From Dentipellis sp. KUC8613 (taxonomy: Eukaryota > Basidiomycota > Agaricomycetes > Russulales > Hericiaceae): a stretch of 64,000 bases of DNA. The position numbers and the translations under genes were made by a program. The stretch spans positions 570,253 to 634,252 of the forward strand of contig NSJX01000004.1 of NCBI GenBank assembly GCA_002286715.1. The letters are read 5' to 3'. Shown here in pieces: positions 1 to 11,541 of this stretch. A model generated the notes under the pieces. The model saw only the letters and a list, made by a program, of their open reading frames with translations. It did not search any database and was not told the origin of the DNA. The stretch's first letter is position 1. Each line of letters begins with the position of its first letter.

Positions 1-1321
1 CCACTGCACAACGCTACAGCCCACCAACGCTGCCAACGACGTCCAGCCGCCCTTTGTGTCCAACTTCGCAACGTCTCCGTCATTGTTTTATTTTGGTCCT
101 ACATGGCGCTCAAAGTCGTAATTTTAGTCCGCCTGTCTCCGGGTCATGCTATTCTTCCCCGGGCATGCTCCGCACAAAAGCCGAAACATGACACGAACAT
201 GCCTCGTAGAGCCAGGCGCTGCACTGGCACGCGACTGCGGCTCGCAGTTGATTTTACCTCGTCGGACTCGCCGTGGACAATTTGGTCGTATCGCATCGCG
301 CAGTCTCCGTCTATCCACACCTTTTCCCATCATCACCCTGGCTAATATGCAACGATCCAGGTAAACATCAGCGTATATCCAGGGTGCGGGCGGGCATTCC
401 GGGGCCTTTTAAGGCCAGGGTTTTCTGTCTCTCGAACCCGCTCAGCATTCAAACAGGTAACCGGGGCGCTGGGCGCTGGGCGCTCATCTTGATGTGCCCG
501 ACGCTAAGCAGACTCTGCGTTACTCGTGTCAGGACATGCCACAGCTTGCGTAGTGCAGTGCGCATCAAATACGCATCGCCCCGGCCTCACGAGCACATCA
601 GTGGGGCCTGTGGTTCAATATCTCGAAGAATTTTTTATGACAGGTGGATTGGCTTGGAGTTAGAGTAAGGCGTAATTTTCTCGGAGTTTTTTGACGTTCG
701 AAGATTACGAGACCCGAGAGCAGTCGTTGGCCCTTCTCAACATCTGCGGTCAAGTATTTGGAGACCATAGCAATGTTCTCACCGAGATCACCAGTTGCTA
801 TCTTAACCGTTTACACCACGGGGACATTCAGATAGCCGTTCATTCTCTCCATCGAGCCATCCGGGTGCATTGAAAGTAGAATGAAGATGCTTGCTTTGCA
901 TGTTTGAGTCTGCTTCCGAAGCACGCGTAATCCGCGTGTGATTCGCTGGGCCTAGTGCATCATTCACGCCTCGCACAAACCACATACATTACTTTCTCAC
1001 AACGTACAACTCCACACTATGAATCGAGACCACGGCCAGAGAGGCTGAGAGCTGGCCAGGTCATTTCGAGGGCATCGCAACCCTCAGTCAAGCAATGTCA
1101 CTAGAAGAGAAATGAAGCATCCGTAATAGCAAGAGCTAGTCAGGACCTACGGTAGCGATACAGTTCGGATTGGGAGAGTCGGCGGCGCCGGGGGACTGTT
1201 GAGGCATCCGCGTCGTGAGTGTTAGATCCACGAAAGTCAACGGGTCTACGTACATCCTCGATGGCCTAGCGGACGCAGTGCTGGAGGAACTCAAATGTGA
1301 GCAAGGAACGATGACAGAAAG
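1..1321. other. gene-poor left edge
   Basis: Only short overlapping open frames on both strands occur here and none resembles a known protein or joins through convincing splice sites into a longer product. The last part, next to the secreted-protein gene, probably holds its 3' untranslated region. I see no RNA gene or mobile element. Confidence 0.5.
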
Positions 1322-2045
1322 TCATCCGACATACACAGTGACAGTGACAGTGGCGGCCCCTCCATTGCAGGTGCCAGTCACACTAGGAACAGGGTCACTG
1401 AAAGTAGGGCTCGGATCGCTGGACGTAGGGCTTGGGTCACTGAACGTGGGCTGAGGTTCGCTCGCGGTCGGAGTGGTACTTGGTCTGGCGCTAGTTATAC
1501 CCATTTATGTCAGATAAATGGTAAGTACGGAAGAGATCACATACGGTCCATGACCAAGTGGGAGTCTGATTACAAGATATCTTGAGTATCCAGCGACGGT
1601 GCTTCAAAGACGAGCGAACATACCGGTGAAATCCGTTGCAAAGTGCATCAATGTTGACTAGTTTCCCATCCTTGCCAATAATTACTGGCGGAGGCTGCGG
1701 GCTATCATACATGTGAGTAAAAAAAAGTCGGACTACCTAGTGAGAGCACGCACGCCCCAGGAATGATACTGCTCAGAAACACTTATTGTGAGTATGTGCT
1801 TGTCGAAAACGCGCAAAATTGTTACGCACTCTCCACAAACGCCATCGCGTGTCAAACCGTCGGGAAGATTTTTCTCTTGCTGTTGGCTGGTTTGGCGTCA
1901 AAATTCAGCAAAGTGCAATGCAGATTGACTGGAATTCTTACACAGAAGAATCGTTAGAGCTGACAGGGGCAGCAGCAGTAGACGCGATCTGCAGGCCGAA
2001 AAAAACAAGGACAACGGCGGCGGGGATGGACGTAAACGAACGCAT
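1322..2045 (-). CDS. small secreted Ser/Pro-rich protein (hypothetical)
   Basis: I do not recognise this protein. A minus-strand ATG at 2045 opens a clear signal peptide: a short basic start (MRSFTSIP), a hydrophobic core (AAVVLVFFGLQIA) and small residues before APVSS. Exon 1 ends near 1942 at a gtaaga donor. Four further exons can be joined in frame through introns of about 35-60 nt, giving roughly 150 residues. The middle carries a Cys pair (GVCGEC) and a later Cys (ALCNGF). The C-terminal third is Ser/Thr/Pro-rich with three tandem 7-residue units of the PTFSDPS type, then a Cys and a Val/Thr run ending VTVYVG. This is the layout of a fungal small secreted or wall-associated protein. The signal peptide and repeats are seen directly; the exon chain is inferred and needs transcript support. 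Confidence 0.55.
1395..1457 (-). repeat. 3 x 21-bp in-frame tandem repeat
   Basis: Three adjacent 21-bp units (1395-1415, 1416-1436, 1437-1457) encode a PTFSDPS-like heptad in the tail of the small secreted protein. They differ at a few bases each, so the array is not a recent perfect duplication. Confidence 0.7.
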
Positions 2046-2860
2046 GCTGAATAAATTGACTAGAAGGTTGCGGCGAAAGTGAGTGCGAGCGTAGCGTATG
2101 CGTGAAATGTGCAGAGGCGGAAGCAAATGATCAGGTGACCGGCACCTTGTAGAAAGCAGATGGAGCAAACCAGGCTGGAGATGACTGTCTGGCACTGGCG
2201 CTTTTATAGTCGAGATGTGCAATAGCAGGCTGTGCCTGCGGGCTGTGAAGAAACCGAGAATGATATATTCCGTCAGCGACGATCCTACTGTCTAGTTACC
2301 GTCGAACACTAGGAACGTATACTGACGCAGGATCACCCGAATTCGATGCCAAGCCAAGCTGGACAGGATGATTGCTATTTTCATGAGATCAGCTGTGTGG
2401 CAATCTCACCTAGCACAGATATATCCTAGAAGCAGCAGTACAGTATTGAAGGGAGCGCAACGACTTCGCAACTCAGCGGCAACTGCTGACATAGAGCTAC
2501 TTTTTCCGATGCAAGAACGCAGAGGCCACGCTAGAAGCCATTCCAGCCAGGATGAGAAACAACCATGATATCGGCCTTCAGTCGTGCCAGTCGTGTTGGG
2601 TCAAATGAGCGCCTGTAAGTTTGATGGATGGTGGACAACTTTGAGACCACAGGCAGAGATTCGCGCAGGCAGGCCAACAAATAGGGCCAAACAGCCGCCT
2701 GCCGCGGTTCGCCGGGACCGACGCGGCGCGCGCTTCGAGTGTCGTCAAGCTTGCAATTCCACCTTTTGTCGGGCAGCGTCCACGGGACACTGTGCCCACA
2801 ATCCACATCTGAAGTTCTCTCTTTCATCTCCTCAGTCTCCGTCACGAACTTAACCCCATC
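2046..2860. other. divergent intergenic region
   Basis: This stretch separates the divergently transcribed secreted-protein gene and the carrier gene and should hold both promoters. Open frames here are short and unrecognisable. A pyrimidine-rich tract lies just upstream of the carrier ATG, as is common in fungal promoters. Confidence 0.5.
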
Positions 2861-4450
2861 ATGAGCAATCCATCATCCCTACGCGACCTCTACAATACCC
2901 CTCCGTCTCCTTGGACCTTTGTGCCTCCTCCCATTAACGGCTCGACGTCCTCTGTTTCTCAGTCTAATGCCGCACCACCTCCATCTTACTCCTTTCCGGC
3001 TCGGCCCCGGCCCCCTCAGAATTCCATTTTCGAACTCTCGCCGGCTCTGGCGGATCCCGGCGGTGCGGATATGACGCTCCTGCTCAAGACGCTAGTAGCG
3101 AATGCTTTTCTTGAATATGCTAGCAATGTTGTCGCAATGCCGTGGGAGGTAGGGAAGTGTTTGTTGCAGGTACAATGGGTGCCGAGGGATGCCGGCGAGC
3201 CGGAGGAAGGTGAGCCGGAGGCCGTGGTCGAGGAGGTGGCTGAGGAGGTGAGCAGGCGCGTTATAGGCAGTAATGGCTCTCGTTGGACTAACGAGTAGCA
3301 GTTCTCCGATGATTCTGGCGAGGACTCGTATTTTGCGGACCCGTCTAACCCTTCGTCTGGGCCTTCGCGAGGTCCTCCACCGCGACCCGTGGATGACCAA
3401 GGCTACGTCCTGCGCAAAAGCGTTATGGAGGAAGGAACGCGACCTGAATACGTGATTCCCGTAGGAAGCGCAGATGGTGTATGGTCAATGATCAAACGCG
3501 TTGGCAGATTCAAGAATGAAGGCTGGTTGTCTTTGTGGAAAGGTACGCGCTTTATCTATGCCTCGCAGTAATTTCGCAGATACCCAACGCAATGTTTAGG
3601 ACTTCTGACTACTACCATCTCGGGTGTCCTATCCTCAAATCTGCAACCTCTGATACATACCGTGCTGCAGTCCATGTTTTCGCCGTCACCATCCTTTTCG
3701 TCGCCGTACCTTCTCCCGACCTACAGCTCCTCCGTTGTCATCCCCGTTCTATCGCATCTCATCACAGGTTTCCTCCTCTCCCCGCTTGACTTGATTCGGA
3801 CGCGTCTTATCGTTCAGTCTGCTCTCTCCAAGCATAGAAGATACTCTGGCCCATTAGACGCTCTACGCCAAATAATTCGGGACGAGGGCGGTATTCGCGG
3901 CATGTACATGCATCCGCATCTCCTTATCCCCACGCTTCTCGACAACACATTGCGTCCCCTCATCTCTCTCATGCTCCCTCCCCTCATTGCAACGCGTCTA
4001 TTCTCGGCACCGATCTCTATTGACACTCACCCAATCGCATGGGGCTTCGTTGAATTCACCAGCTACTGCATCGGAACACTCGTGACGCTGCCGTTCGAGA
4101 CTGTGCGCCGAAGACTGCAAGTCCAGGTACGAGGACGGGCGCAGCCGCTCAAGACATGCGTAGAGACTCGGCCCGCGCCTTACAACGGCGTCGTGGACAC
4201 AATGTGGCATATTCTCACGGAGGAGCGCTCGGACCTGCCTATCCGCCAGCGGAGAAGAACGCCGAAGGGCAAGGGCAAGGCGAAAGAGGAAGACCAAGAA
4301 GAGGACCTGCCTGTGAGCTGGTGGAGGTATACCGGCCTCGGGCAGCTGTACCGTGGTCTTGGAATGCGCTTGAGTGCGGGAATCATCGTGTTTGTGCTGG
4401 GAGTCGCGGGTGTTGGGGAGGATGCGGATGCGGGCTGGGCTGAGTTGTAG
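2861..4450 (+). CDS. UGO1: Ugo1-like mitochondrial outer-membrane carrier protein
   Basis: Ugo1 is a modified mitochondrial carrier that sits in the outer membrane and links the fusion GTPases Fzo1 and Mgm1. Three exons are visible: 2861-3247, one starting at 3302 that ends in WLSLWKG, and a last exon from about 3600 to the stop. The product begins with a Pro/Ser-rich stretch (PPPSYSFPARPRPPQ), contains a glutamate-rich loop (EEGEPEAVVEEVAEEV), then a carrier-type signature PLDLIRTRLIVQS and later PFETVRRRLQV. The charged loop KGKGKAKEEDQEED precedes the last membrane segment. Two carrier signatures rather than three, plus the long acidic insertion, fit Ugo1 better than an inner-membrane metabolite carrier. 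A divergent SLC25 member is the alternative. Confidence 0.75.
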
Positions 4451-5677
4451 GTGAGCGTGGGGGAGATTGGCAATGGGACTTGTAGGCGTACTTATCGACC
4501 TCGACGGATGATTTCGTTCACACCTCAATCCTAAATATGATAATGGCCACCGGCTTCTACTCAAAGCAGTATTTCTCTTTGCATTGTCAACAGTTCTGTA
4601 AGTACTATTGGTCGCGCGCAATGGGTGGCGAGCGGACGTAATTTCCGTGACGTTACGGCAGTGACTGTAACTTTTACTCCCGGCGCCGGGCGCGCAACCT
4701 CGTTGTTCACCGTGACGAGGTTCATGATCACTGGCAGCGACTGTAAAGAACATTAATACCTCACGCAAGCTGAAGACGAACTGGAATTTTTTGAATGCGC
4801 TCTAGCTCCTGTCAGGGTCCCCGACATATAGTTCTCGTGAACTACAAATTACCATCTTCCCCCTTGTTGCGCAACTGAAGTACACATCCTTTTCTGGTCT
4901 GAACCCAACCACGACTCTCCCATCATCTCCAACTTCCTTGCGCAAGAACAGACGGCATTGTACGTCACTAAGTACCTGAACTTTTTTTCAAGCTCAAAGG
5001 CGTGTGCTGGCGCTCATTTTGCAAATATGTTTCCCTTCTGTGCTCCCATAGGTCACCTTCTCGCCGCCGCGGCCACGCTCGAGGTCTCAATGAGCAGGCT
5101 ATTGAGGCACCTTTCTGTCTTCTGCCGAGCTCTCCGTTCTCAGGTCGATAGCATAAATCCGATAGAGGCGTGTTCTGACCTCGTCCTACGGTACCGCGTT
5201 GGCCGTCCTACATCCACAGGTACGCATAAACGCGGCTTCCGAAATGACAGGCTCTCACACAACGGCCTTCAAAGTGGACCGATATTTTCTCCAGCACAAC
5301 AAACTTGTTCACGAGCCGCAGTGACAGTATTCTCACCATCGGAAATGCTGAAGGGGGTCTCCTCGAATCGAATATTTTTGCAGTGGCCCGAGCGACAATC
5401 TTAGCAGCAGGCACAAATTGCCGCATGTTCTTAGGTGTGCTGCTTCTGCGCCTCGTGCACAGGACGATTGGAAGCGTTAATAGCTTGTGGGACCTATCAT
5501 AGCGTCGCGGGAGCAAAAATAGACGTCAACACCTGCTAATCGACGCAGAATGTACAGAACCCCGTCCTCTTCAACTCAAGGAACAGACAACAGGGACCCC
5601 ACCTATTCGTGTCGTGCACCGAGGTTCTTGGCCGACAAACAGCGCGATCATCTTCCTGCAGCTCTTCCGCAGGCAGG
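4451..5677. other. intergenic region
   Basis: About 1.2 kb between the carrier and the glucanase. The longest open frame (4958-5404, plus) starts with TTG rather than ATG and resembles nothing I know. I see no RNA gene. The right end is the promoter of the GH81 gene. Confidence 0.5.
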
Positions 5678-5684
5678 TATAAAA
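5678..5684 (+). promoter_or_regulatory. TATA box of the GH81 gene
   Basis: TATAAAA lies 65-71 bp upstream of the ATG at 5749, the right distance for a short leader, and supports that ATG over the in-frame one at 5812. Confidence 0.5.
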
Positions 5685-5748
5685 TCTGGTACGAAAATTT
5701 TCGCGACTGCTCGACAACAGCTCAAGCTCGTCGCTGACCGCACTCGCC

Positions 5749-8700
5749 ATGCGTCCCAGGTCTTTCCTCGACTTCACCCGTCACCTCTTGATTTTCTTAG
5801 GATCTGTCAACATGGCTCGCGCCATCTACGGCCCTATCGGGACGAACAAGCCCAACCCTGCCGGCGGCACGGCCAACTGCGACGCACCGCCTATGAGCTC
5901 GTTCTTCGTCGACCACAGCCCGCCTTACCCAACCAACGACTGGTGGTCCGGCTATGCCGCCGGCACTGGCGACGCGTAAGGTTCACCAATCTGACGATCA
6001 CACATTTTCTCACCAGATCATCATGCTGTTGCAACCATGATAGGATCGCCGCCGGCCCGTTCCCATACGAGACCAGTCTGCAGCCTACAGGCATCAATTT
6101 TGGCATCTCGACCAGCCGCCAATGGGACGGCACGTCTATCAAGCAACCGACGCAGACAGATTGGACCGCTGGTTTTTCCGAGCACTCCGGCAACAGAGCG
6201 GACCACAAGGCGCTGTCATGGGTGGGAAAACCACGATCGCTAGGATGTATGCGGCGCTATTTACTGACATTCCGTGTGTCTGTAGGATCGCCAGTCGGTT
6301 ACGGTGCAGTACTTCACGGGATCGAGCACGCTGACAACGTACTTGGTCCCCGGGTCTCCGTACCTGACTTTTGACTATGCTGGTGCTACCCCTGTCTTCA
6401 CGAGCGGGCAAGGTGCCATTACGTCCTTCGGAGGGCAGTCTATCGACAATGGCGAAAGCAGTCAGTGTCCTCCATTGCATGTCTTTGAATAGTCATCTTA
6501 CACCCTTTCACAGCGAACAGTACCGGTACGAGATTTGAGGTGGTCAACTCTGCCGGCACATACATCATCTATTCGCTCTCCGGATCCCTTACACTCGTGG
6601 CGACGAACTCCGGGACAGTCGCTGGTTCTAGCCCTTTCAATGGTTGGTATGCTTTTGAACGTGGATCTTGCCACTGACTAGCTTTTCCAAAGGTGTCCTG
6701 CGGATGGTCAAGCTCAACGACCCCTCGCATGCTACCCTGCTTGACCAAAAGGCGTCAAATTACCCGACAGGCGTTAACGTCGATTACTCCATATCCAGCG
6801 ACAATAAAATTGGCACTCTGTACTTCACTTGGTCGGTCTCCGGATCGGCGAATGATCTATTGATGTTAACCTGGCCTCATCACCGGTGAATTTTCTGTCC
6901 TCGATAATTTCTGCCACTCTCAACTAACCATTCCCAAGAAAAGTACTGCAGAATCCGAATTTCCCGGATACCAGCTCGCTCAATTACCTGACGACGAAAG
7001 GCTGGATGTATCCAGTCCTCGGAAACCAATGGGACCTGCAGTACTCCCTGCCCGAGCTCGACTTTTTCGCCCCACGAGCTCCGGATAGCTCTTGCGTCCC
7101 TACAATTATCCAAGGCCTTGAATATGACATTGGGCAGCTGACCACTTCGGGACCGTCGATTCCTGGCGATTTTTACAATTGGGGAAATGCAATTGCTGCA
7201 AAAGCTCGGCTCGCGTACGGATACTCTATCTTGTTGCTTGACATGAGTGGCTCAATGCGGCTTTCGCAGAATTATCGCCGACCATGTCGGTCGGCAGGAT
7301 TTGATCCAGCCTGTGATTGACTACTTGAAGGCAAGCTACGCACCTTGGGTAAGTGTCTATCAATTTATATAGCATATACGTGGTATCTCTCACGTCCGTA
7401 GTTTGACCCTTCTGCGGCTGTTCAAGCCGCGTATGAAGAAGGCTGGGGTGGTGTCATTGACAAAGTACGATCACATTTCATTCGGCGAACTTAGGCTTCA
7501 AACTGACTTGCCCTACAGGCCGGCGCAAACAATGTATGGGTGGACTACGGAAACGGATATTACAACGATCATCACTTCCATTACGGCTATTTCTTGACAG
7601 GCGCCGCTGTCATCGCGAAGTACGCTCTCTGATTTTATGGAGCGGGCTTCGTCTCACATGGGCATCTTAGATATGATAGAGATTGGCTCAATCAATACGG
7701 CGACCAAGTTACATTTTTCCTACGCGACATCATGAACCCGTCCCCCCAAGATCCTTTCTTCCCAGTCACTCGTCATCGTGATTGGTTTGCGGGACATTCA
7801 TGGAGTGAGTTACACAAGATCACACGGGTGAATTTGGGACTTAGCCTGACATCTCTGGCACGATAGCCTCCGGAATTGCCAACGGGGCAGGAAGTCGGTA
7901 GGTGCCCACACACCATGATCCCCCATTGGTGTACGTCTGACTTTCCCTGCAGCGACCAAGAGTCGTCGGGAGAGGCTATCAACGGCTACTACGGTACGTG
8001 GCTGTCTATCCATTTTGTTTCTTGTGTCGATTAACTGGGTGCACAGGAGCATATCTGTGGTCCCTCATTTCGCAGGGGAGCGCGGACTTCCGGAATTACG
8101 CCATGCTGCTCCTCGCGACCGAGGTCCAGGGCGTTCAGACGTATTGGCACCTGTACCCCTCAGCTAGCCCTACAGACCGCGACAACCCGTATCCCGAGCC
8201 AGAAGTCCGCGCCCTGATCACCATGGGTAACGTCGAGGATTGGCAATCCGGTGCTTGGCTGTACGTCGGACCCCTCTTAGTGAAAGCTAGAGCTAACGTG
8301 ATGATATGTAGGTTCTGGGGAGACCAGAAGGTTGAAATCGCGGCCATACAGATTCTTCCTGTGACGCCGGACAAGGAGATTCTATATGACCAGGAATGGG
8401 TCCAGTCCATTATGACCTATGCCGCGGATGAGCTCAACAACGGTAACGGGACATACGGGTGCGTTTTTTGTATTCGTATTTATTGTACGGTGACTGAAAA
8501 TAATTTCCAGTGACTCATGGAAGAGGTGATTGGTTTTTCGTCGTGTTTCTCATACGGACTAACCTCCGTGTAGTGTCATCTATTGCGCCCTCGCTAATTC
8601 AGATCCTAAACAAGCCGCCATGTTATCATCGACTCTGACAGACTGGGGCTCCGGCAACACGTACTCGAACCAGAACTACTTCATCGCCACCCGTCCCAAT

Positions 8701-9132
8701 GCAGGCGGTTCCTGCAGCGACGTTCCCGCAAATCCACTGGGCAACTTCACCATCCAAAGCGCCGACTCGGGCCAGTACGTGGCCGTAAACAGCAACCAGA
8801 ACGGCAACCTTGTGGTCTCAGGCACGCAAGCGAATGCAGCCGTCTTCAACTTCGGGTTCGCACCCAATGGAGGGACGGTCAGGCTGTTGTCCGACAGCCA
8901 ATATGTCACAGCCGACATATCGGGCGATTTTGCACTGCAAGCTGCACGGGCGGTTGCGTCTACATGGGAGGTGTTCATGATTCGGCAGAAAGTGGGTGCG
9001 GCCTCGGGGGTGTACTCAATGAAGGCTGGGTCCAACAGCATGTATGTGACGATTGGGAGTGATGGTTCGTTGATTAACAACGGGGCGAGCGAGGCGGACA
9101 GTGCTGGGTTCAGGATTGGACAGCCCAAGTAG
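5749..9132 (+). CDS. GH81 endo-1,3-beta-glucanase with C-terminal beta-trefoil
   Basis: GH81 enzymes cut beta-1,3-glucan, in fungi mainly during wall remodelling and cell separation. About 14 exons with introns near 50-60 nt join in frame. The N-terminus (MRPRSFLDF, then LLIFLGSV) is a plausible but weak secretion signal. The family core begins [17 protein letters not shown]. The catalytic region has [15 protein letters not shown], carrying the likely acid Asp, then AGHSWASG and [16 protein letters not shown], carrying the Glu residues expected for the base. The core ends with [13 protein letters not shown]. After about residue 720 the protein continues with a roughly 130-residue module ([19 protein letters not shown], later [18 protein letters not shown]) that resembles a fascin-like beta-trefoil and may bind carbohydrate. 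Family assignment is secure; the trefoil call is by pattern. Confidence 0.9.
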
Positions 9133-9272
9133 TTCTCATTATCGTTATGTACGACCAGCAACAAAATATATACGTCAACTGAATGCTGGTTGGAGGTACA
9201 GCCGTAGCTGATTGTTAACGTTGGAGCCGAGAAAAAGAAACACTTCTACCAGACATGCTGTGTGAACTGATA

Positions 9273-9353
9273 GGCCCGACCAGGATTCGAACCTGGGTCA
9301 CGGGAAATCACTATTTCAGAATCCCGTGTGATAACCGACTACACTATCGGGCC
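9273..9353 (-). tRNA. tRNA-Gln (CTG) with short intron
   Basis: On the minus strand a GGCCCGA/TCGGGCC acceptor stem encloses a Gln-like D arm (GTGTAGTCGGTTATCAC), an anticodon arm with CGGGA/TCCCG stem and CTG anticodon, and a T arm with perfect CCAGG/CCTGG stem around TTCGAAT. About 9 extra bases after the anticodon (near AATAGTGAT) fit the standard tRNA intron position. A run of five T follows downstream at 9233-9237 as a Pol III stop. The gene lies back to back with the Nudix gene, about 120 bp away. Confidence 0.9.
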
Positions 9354-9475
9354 CATGCAAAGACAGAATGGTACTGGGATCGATTGAGAGTGGTGGAAGG
9401 GGATCCCCAACGGAATGAAAGTGCGGGGGAACGGTCTGGAGCACTATGGCACCTTCACTCGAAACCACCAAGACC

Positions 9476-11045
9476 ATGTCTGGTCTCCTCGCCCGCGCTG
9501 TTCATCGTATCCGCTCGACGCCTCCGCGTATCATCGCGTCTCCTCCTACTCGTTTGTCTATTCCTTGTGCAACCATGTATGGTACTTACCCCAAGCTTAG
9601 AACCGCGTCGCGCCGCGGTAGCCCTCATTTTGCGGGTCGTGCCCCCACCTAATGTCACCCTTCCACCGTCCTCCTCACCTCCTACCCTCACTGAATTTTT
9701 CGAGCTCGAGTGGGTAAACCACCCTGCTGCACGACCAGAAATTCTATTCCTACTGCGTTCAAAGTCGGAAGGAGACGATGCGCGCACAGGCGAGGCCCAT
9801 GTCGCGTTCCCCGGCGGTCGCATGGAGGAGGGTGACGAGGGCTCACTGTACACGGGTGCGCACTTTTTTCTTCCGAAATATATGCGTACCGACATTGGCT
9901 CTAGCAATGCGCCAGACTTGGGAGGAGATAGGCCTCGACCTTGCAGAAAAAGACTACACTTGCATCGGTCAACTCGATGACCGTGAAATCACTACCTCCC
10001 TTGGCAAACGCCTCCTCATGATTCTCTCACCCTTTGGTACGTCTGCTTATATCTACTTTGGTCTCTAGGCTAAATGATATTGTAGTATTCCTTCAATTGA
10101 CACCCACAGAGACACCCACAGACCCTGCTCCCGAAACCAGCTTGCACTGGGTCCCACTCGCCTCCCTCCTTCCCTTCCCGTCATCTCTAGCTCCTGCTCT
10201 TTCCAGTGCAGGTGCGGAGCCTATTCCCGCCCCTATTTGGTCTACCGTGACCGTCGACGCGGCGTCCCGCCTCGCGCCACGGCACTCTACGGCGCTGCGT
10301 TTGCTTATGCGGATCCTGGTTGGGAGCATGCAGTTCCCCGCCCTTATCCTCACGCCCGGCCATGATGCACAGACACCAACAGACGAGAAGACACGCGCCT
10401 CTCTCGAAATGGAAGACGGCACGCGACCTACGTTCTCGTACGCGCTGCCGCACGGCCAGCCACTCAAGCTCTGGGGCCTCTCTCTCGGAATGACACTTGA
10501 CTTACTCGCATATATGGCACCTGGGCCGGGTGCTCCCTTAACTCCCTGGGATGCTGACGCTTTGATGGGTGTTACGGGTGTCGGCGAGGAGAGCGACAAC
10601 GAGGGTGCTCGGAAACTGTCGCGAAGTCGCAGCCGGCGGGGCAGGAGAGGCAGGATCAACGCGCCGCCCAGCCTCACTGCAGTGTTCCCGAGATTCTCAT
10701 ACCCTGACGTGAACTTCTGGATCTGGTGAGCATGGATATTATTAGCATTGTGTGCAGAGCATGGTTTAATTTTGTGTCTCCAAGGGTCTTCGGCAAACGG
10801 TATCGCGAAGTCATCCGCGGCTGGGAGGCCTCTGTCCGGGCAAGTGGTACCAATGATAGGCGGTACGCATTCTATCTTTTGCTCCAAGGTCCCTGACTTA
10901 TTTGGATCGTAGACTCAATTGGACAGGTGCCGCCCTCACTACGTTCTACGCTGCTGTGCGGAAGGCACTGGTCGTAGTTTTGGTTCTGAGGGCCATTGGT
11001 CTCGTTTTCGGCATGGCCTTCGGGATTTGGTGGCTTTTGCACTGA
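9476..11045 (+). CDS. Nudix hydrolase with C-terminal membrane segment
   Basis: Nudix enzymes cleave nucleoside diphosphates linked to another group. The box is clear and split by an intron: AFPGGRMEEGDEG, then ALAMRQTWEEIGLDL, matching GX5EX7REUXEEXGU with a substitution around the first Glu spacing. The preceding PEILFLLRSKS and the FPGGR context resemble the coenzyme A pyrophosphatase (PCD1/NUDT7) branch. Exon 1 (MSGLLARAVHRIRSTPPR) is basic and could be a mitochondrial presequence. Following the Nudix domain are a long insert with a basic Ser/Arg patch (RKLSRSRSRRGRRGRIN) and, after two more introns, a final hydrophobic segment (VVVLVLRAIGLVFGMAFGIWWLL) that looks like a tail membrane anchor. 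Substrate is inferred only. Start chosen at the first ATG that splices in phase. Confidence 0.75.
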
Positions 11046-11541
11046 AGAAACACTGCCTGCGTACTGAATTGCACACACGACGGACCCTGGTAAAGGAAAA
11101 CTGCGGTTTGACGGGATCCATATCCTAAGTCTTTTTTTACTCCTATTCGACTTGCGCTACAGATTTTCTACTGGCTTGCCTCCCTACTTCTCGATTCTGT
11201 TGTCTGGACTGCCACAGATAGACTATCTTACGAGTTTCATCCACGACTACTAAACGACACCATATGTTTTTCTTTTCATCTCCCCTCCACACTTCTACAA
11301 CAACATTCTTTACCTTCATTGGATCCTGGCCCCATTCCCCCTGTTCTGAGAAACGCGCTTGCGTTGTATCATAGAAGTGTCACGGTATCAGCGTCCCTGT
11401 CCTCAGACGAGACGGCCTCGGCGCCAGGCAACGTCTTCTTACAGCTAGTTATTTGTATTCTCTACATCCATCGTACATAGCGCGTGTCATCTTCGATTAC
11501 TAGCTCATCCCGGACTAATACGACCGCGGCATCGTCTCCAT
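11046..11541. other. convergent 3' region
   Basis: The Nudix and NPL4 genes converge here. The sequence is pyrimidine-rich with no plausible coding frame and most likely carries both 3' untranslated regions. Confidence 0.5.

Noticed and set aside
3998..4768. 256-residue minus-strand open frame over the carrier gene
   Set aside because: It is antisense to well-supported Ugo1-like exons and has no recognisable domain.
5550..6374. 274-residue plus-strand open frame at the start of the glucanase
   Set aside because: It is a different frame over GH81 exons and an intron; the GH81 frame has clear family motifs.
10093..10887. 264-residue minus-strand open frame
   Set aside because: Antisense shadow of the large Nudix exon caused by high GC; no domain content.
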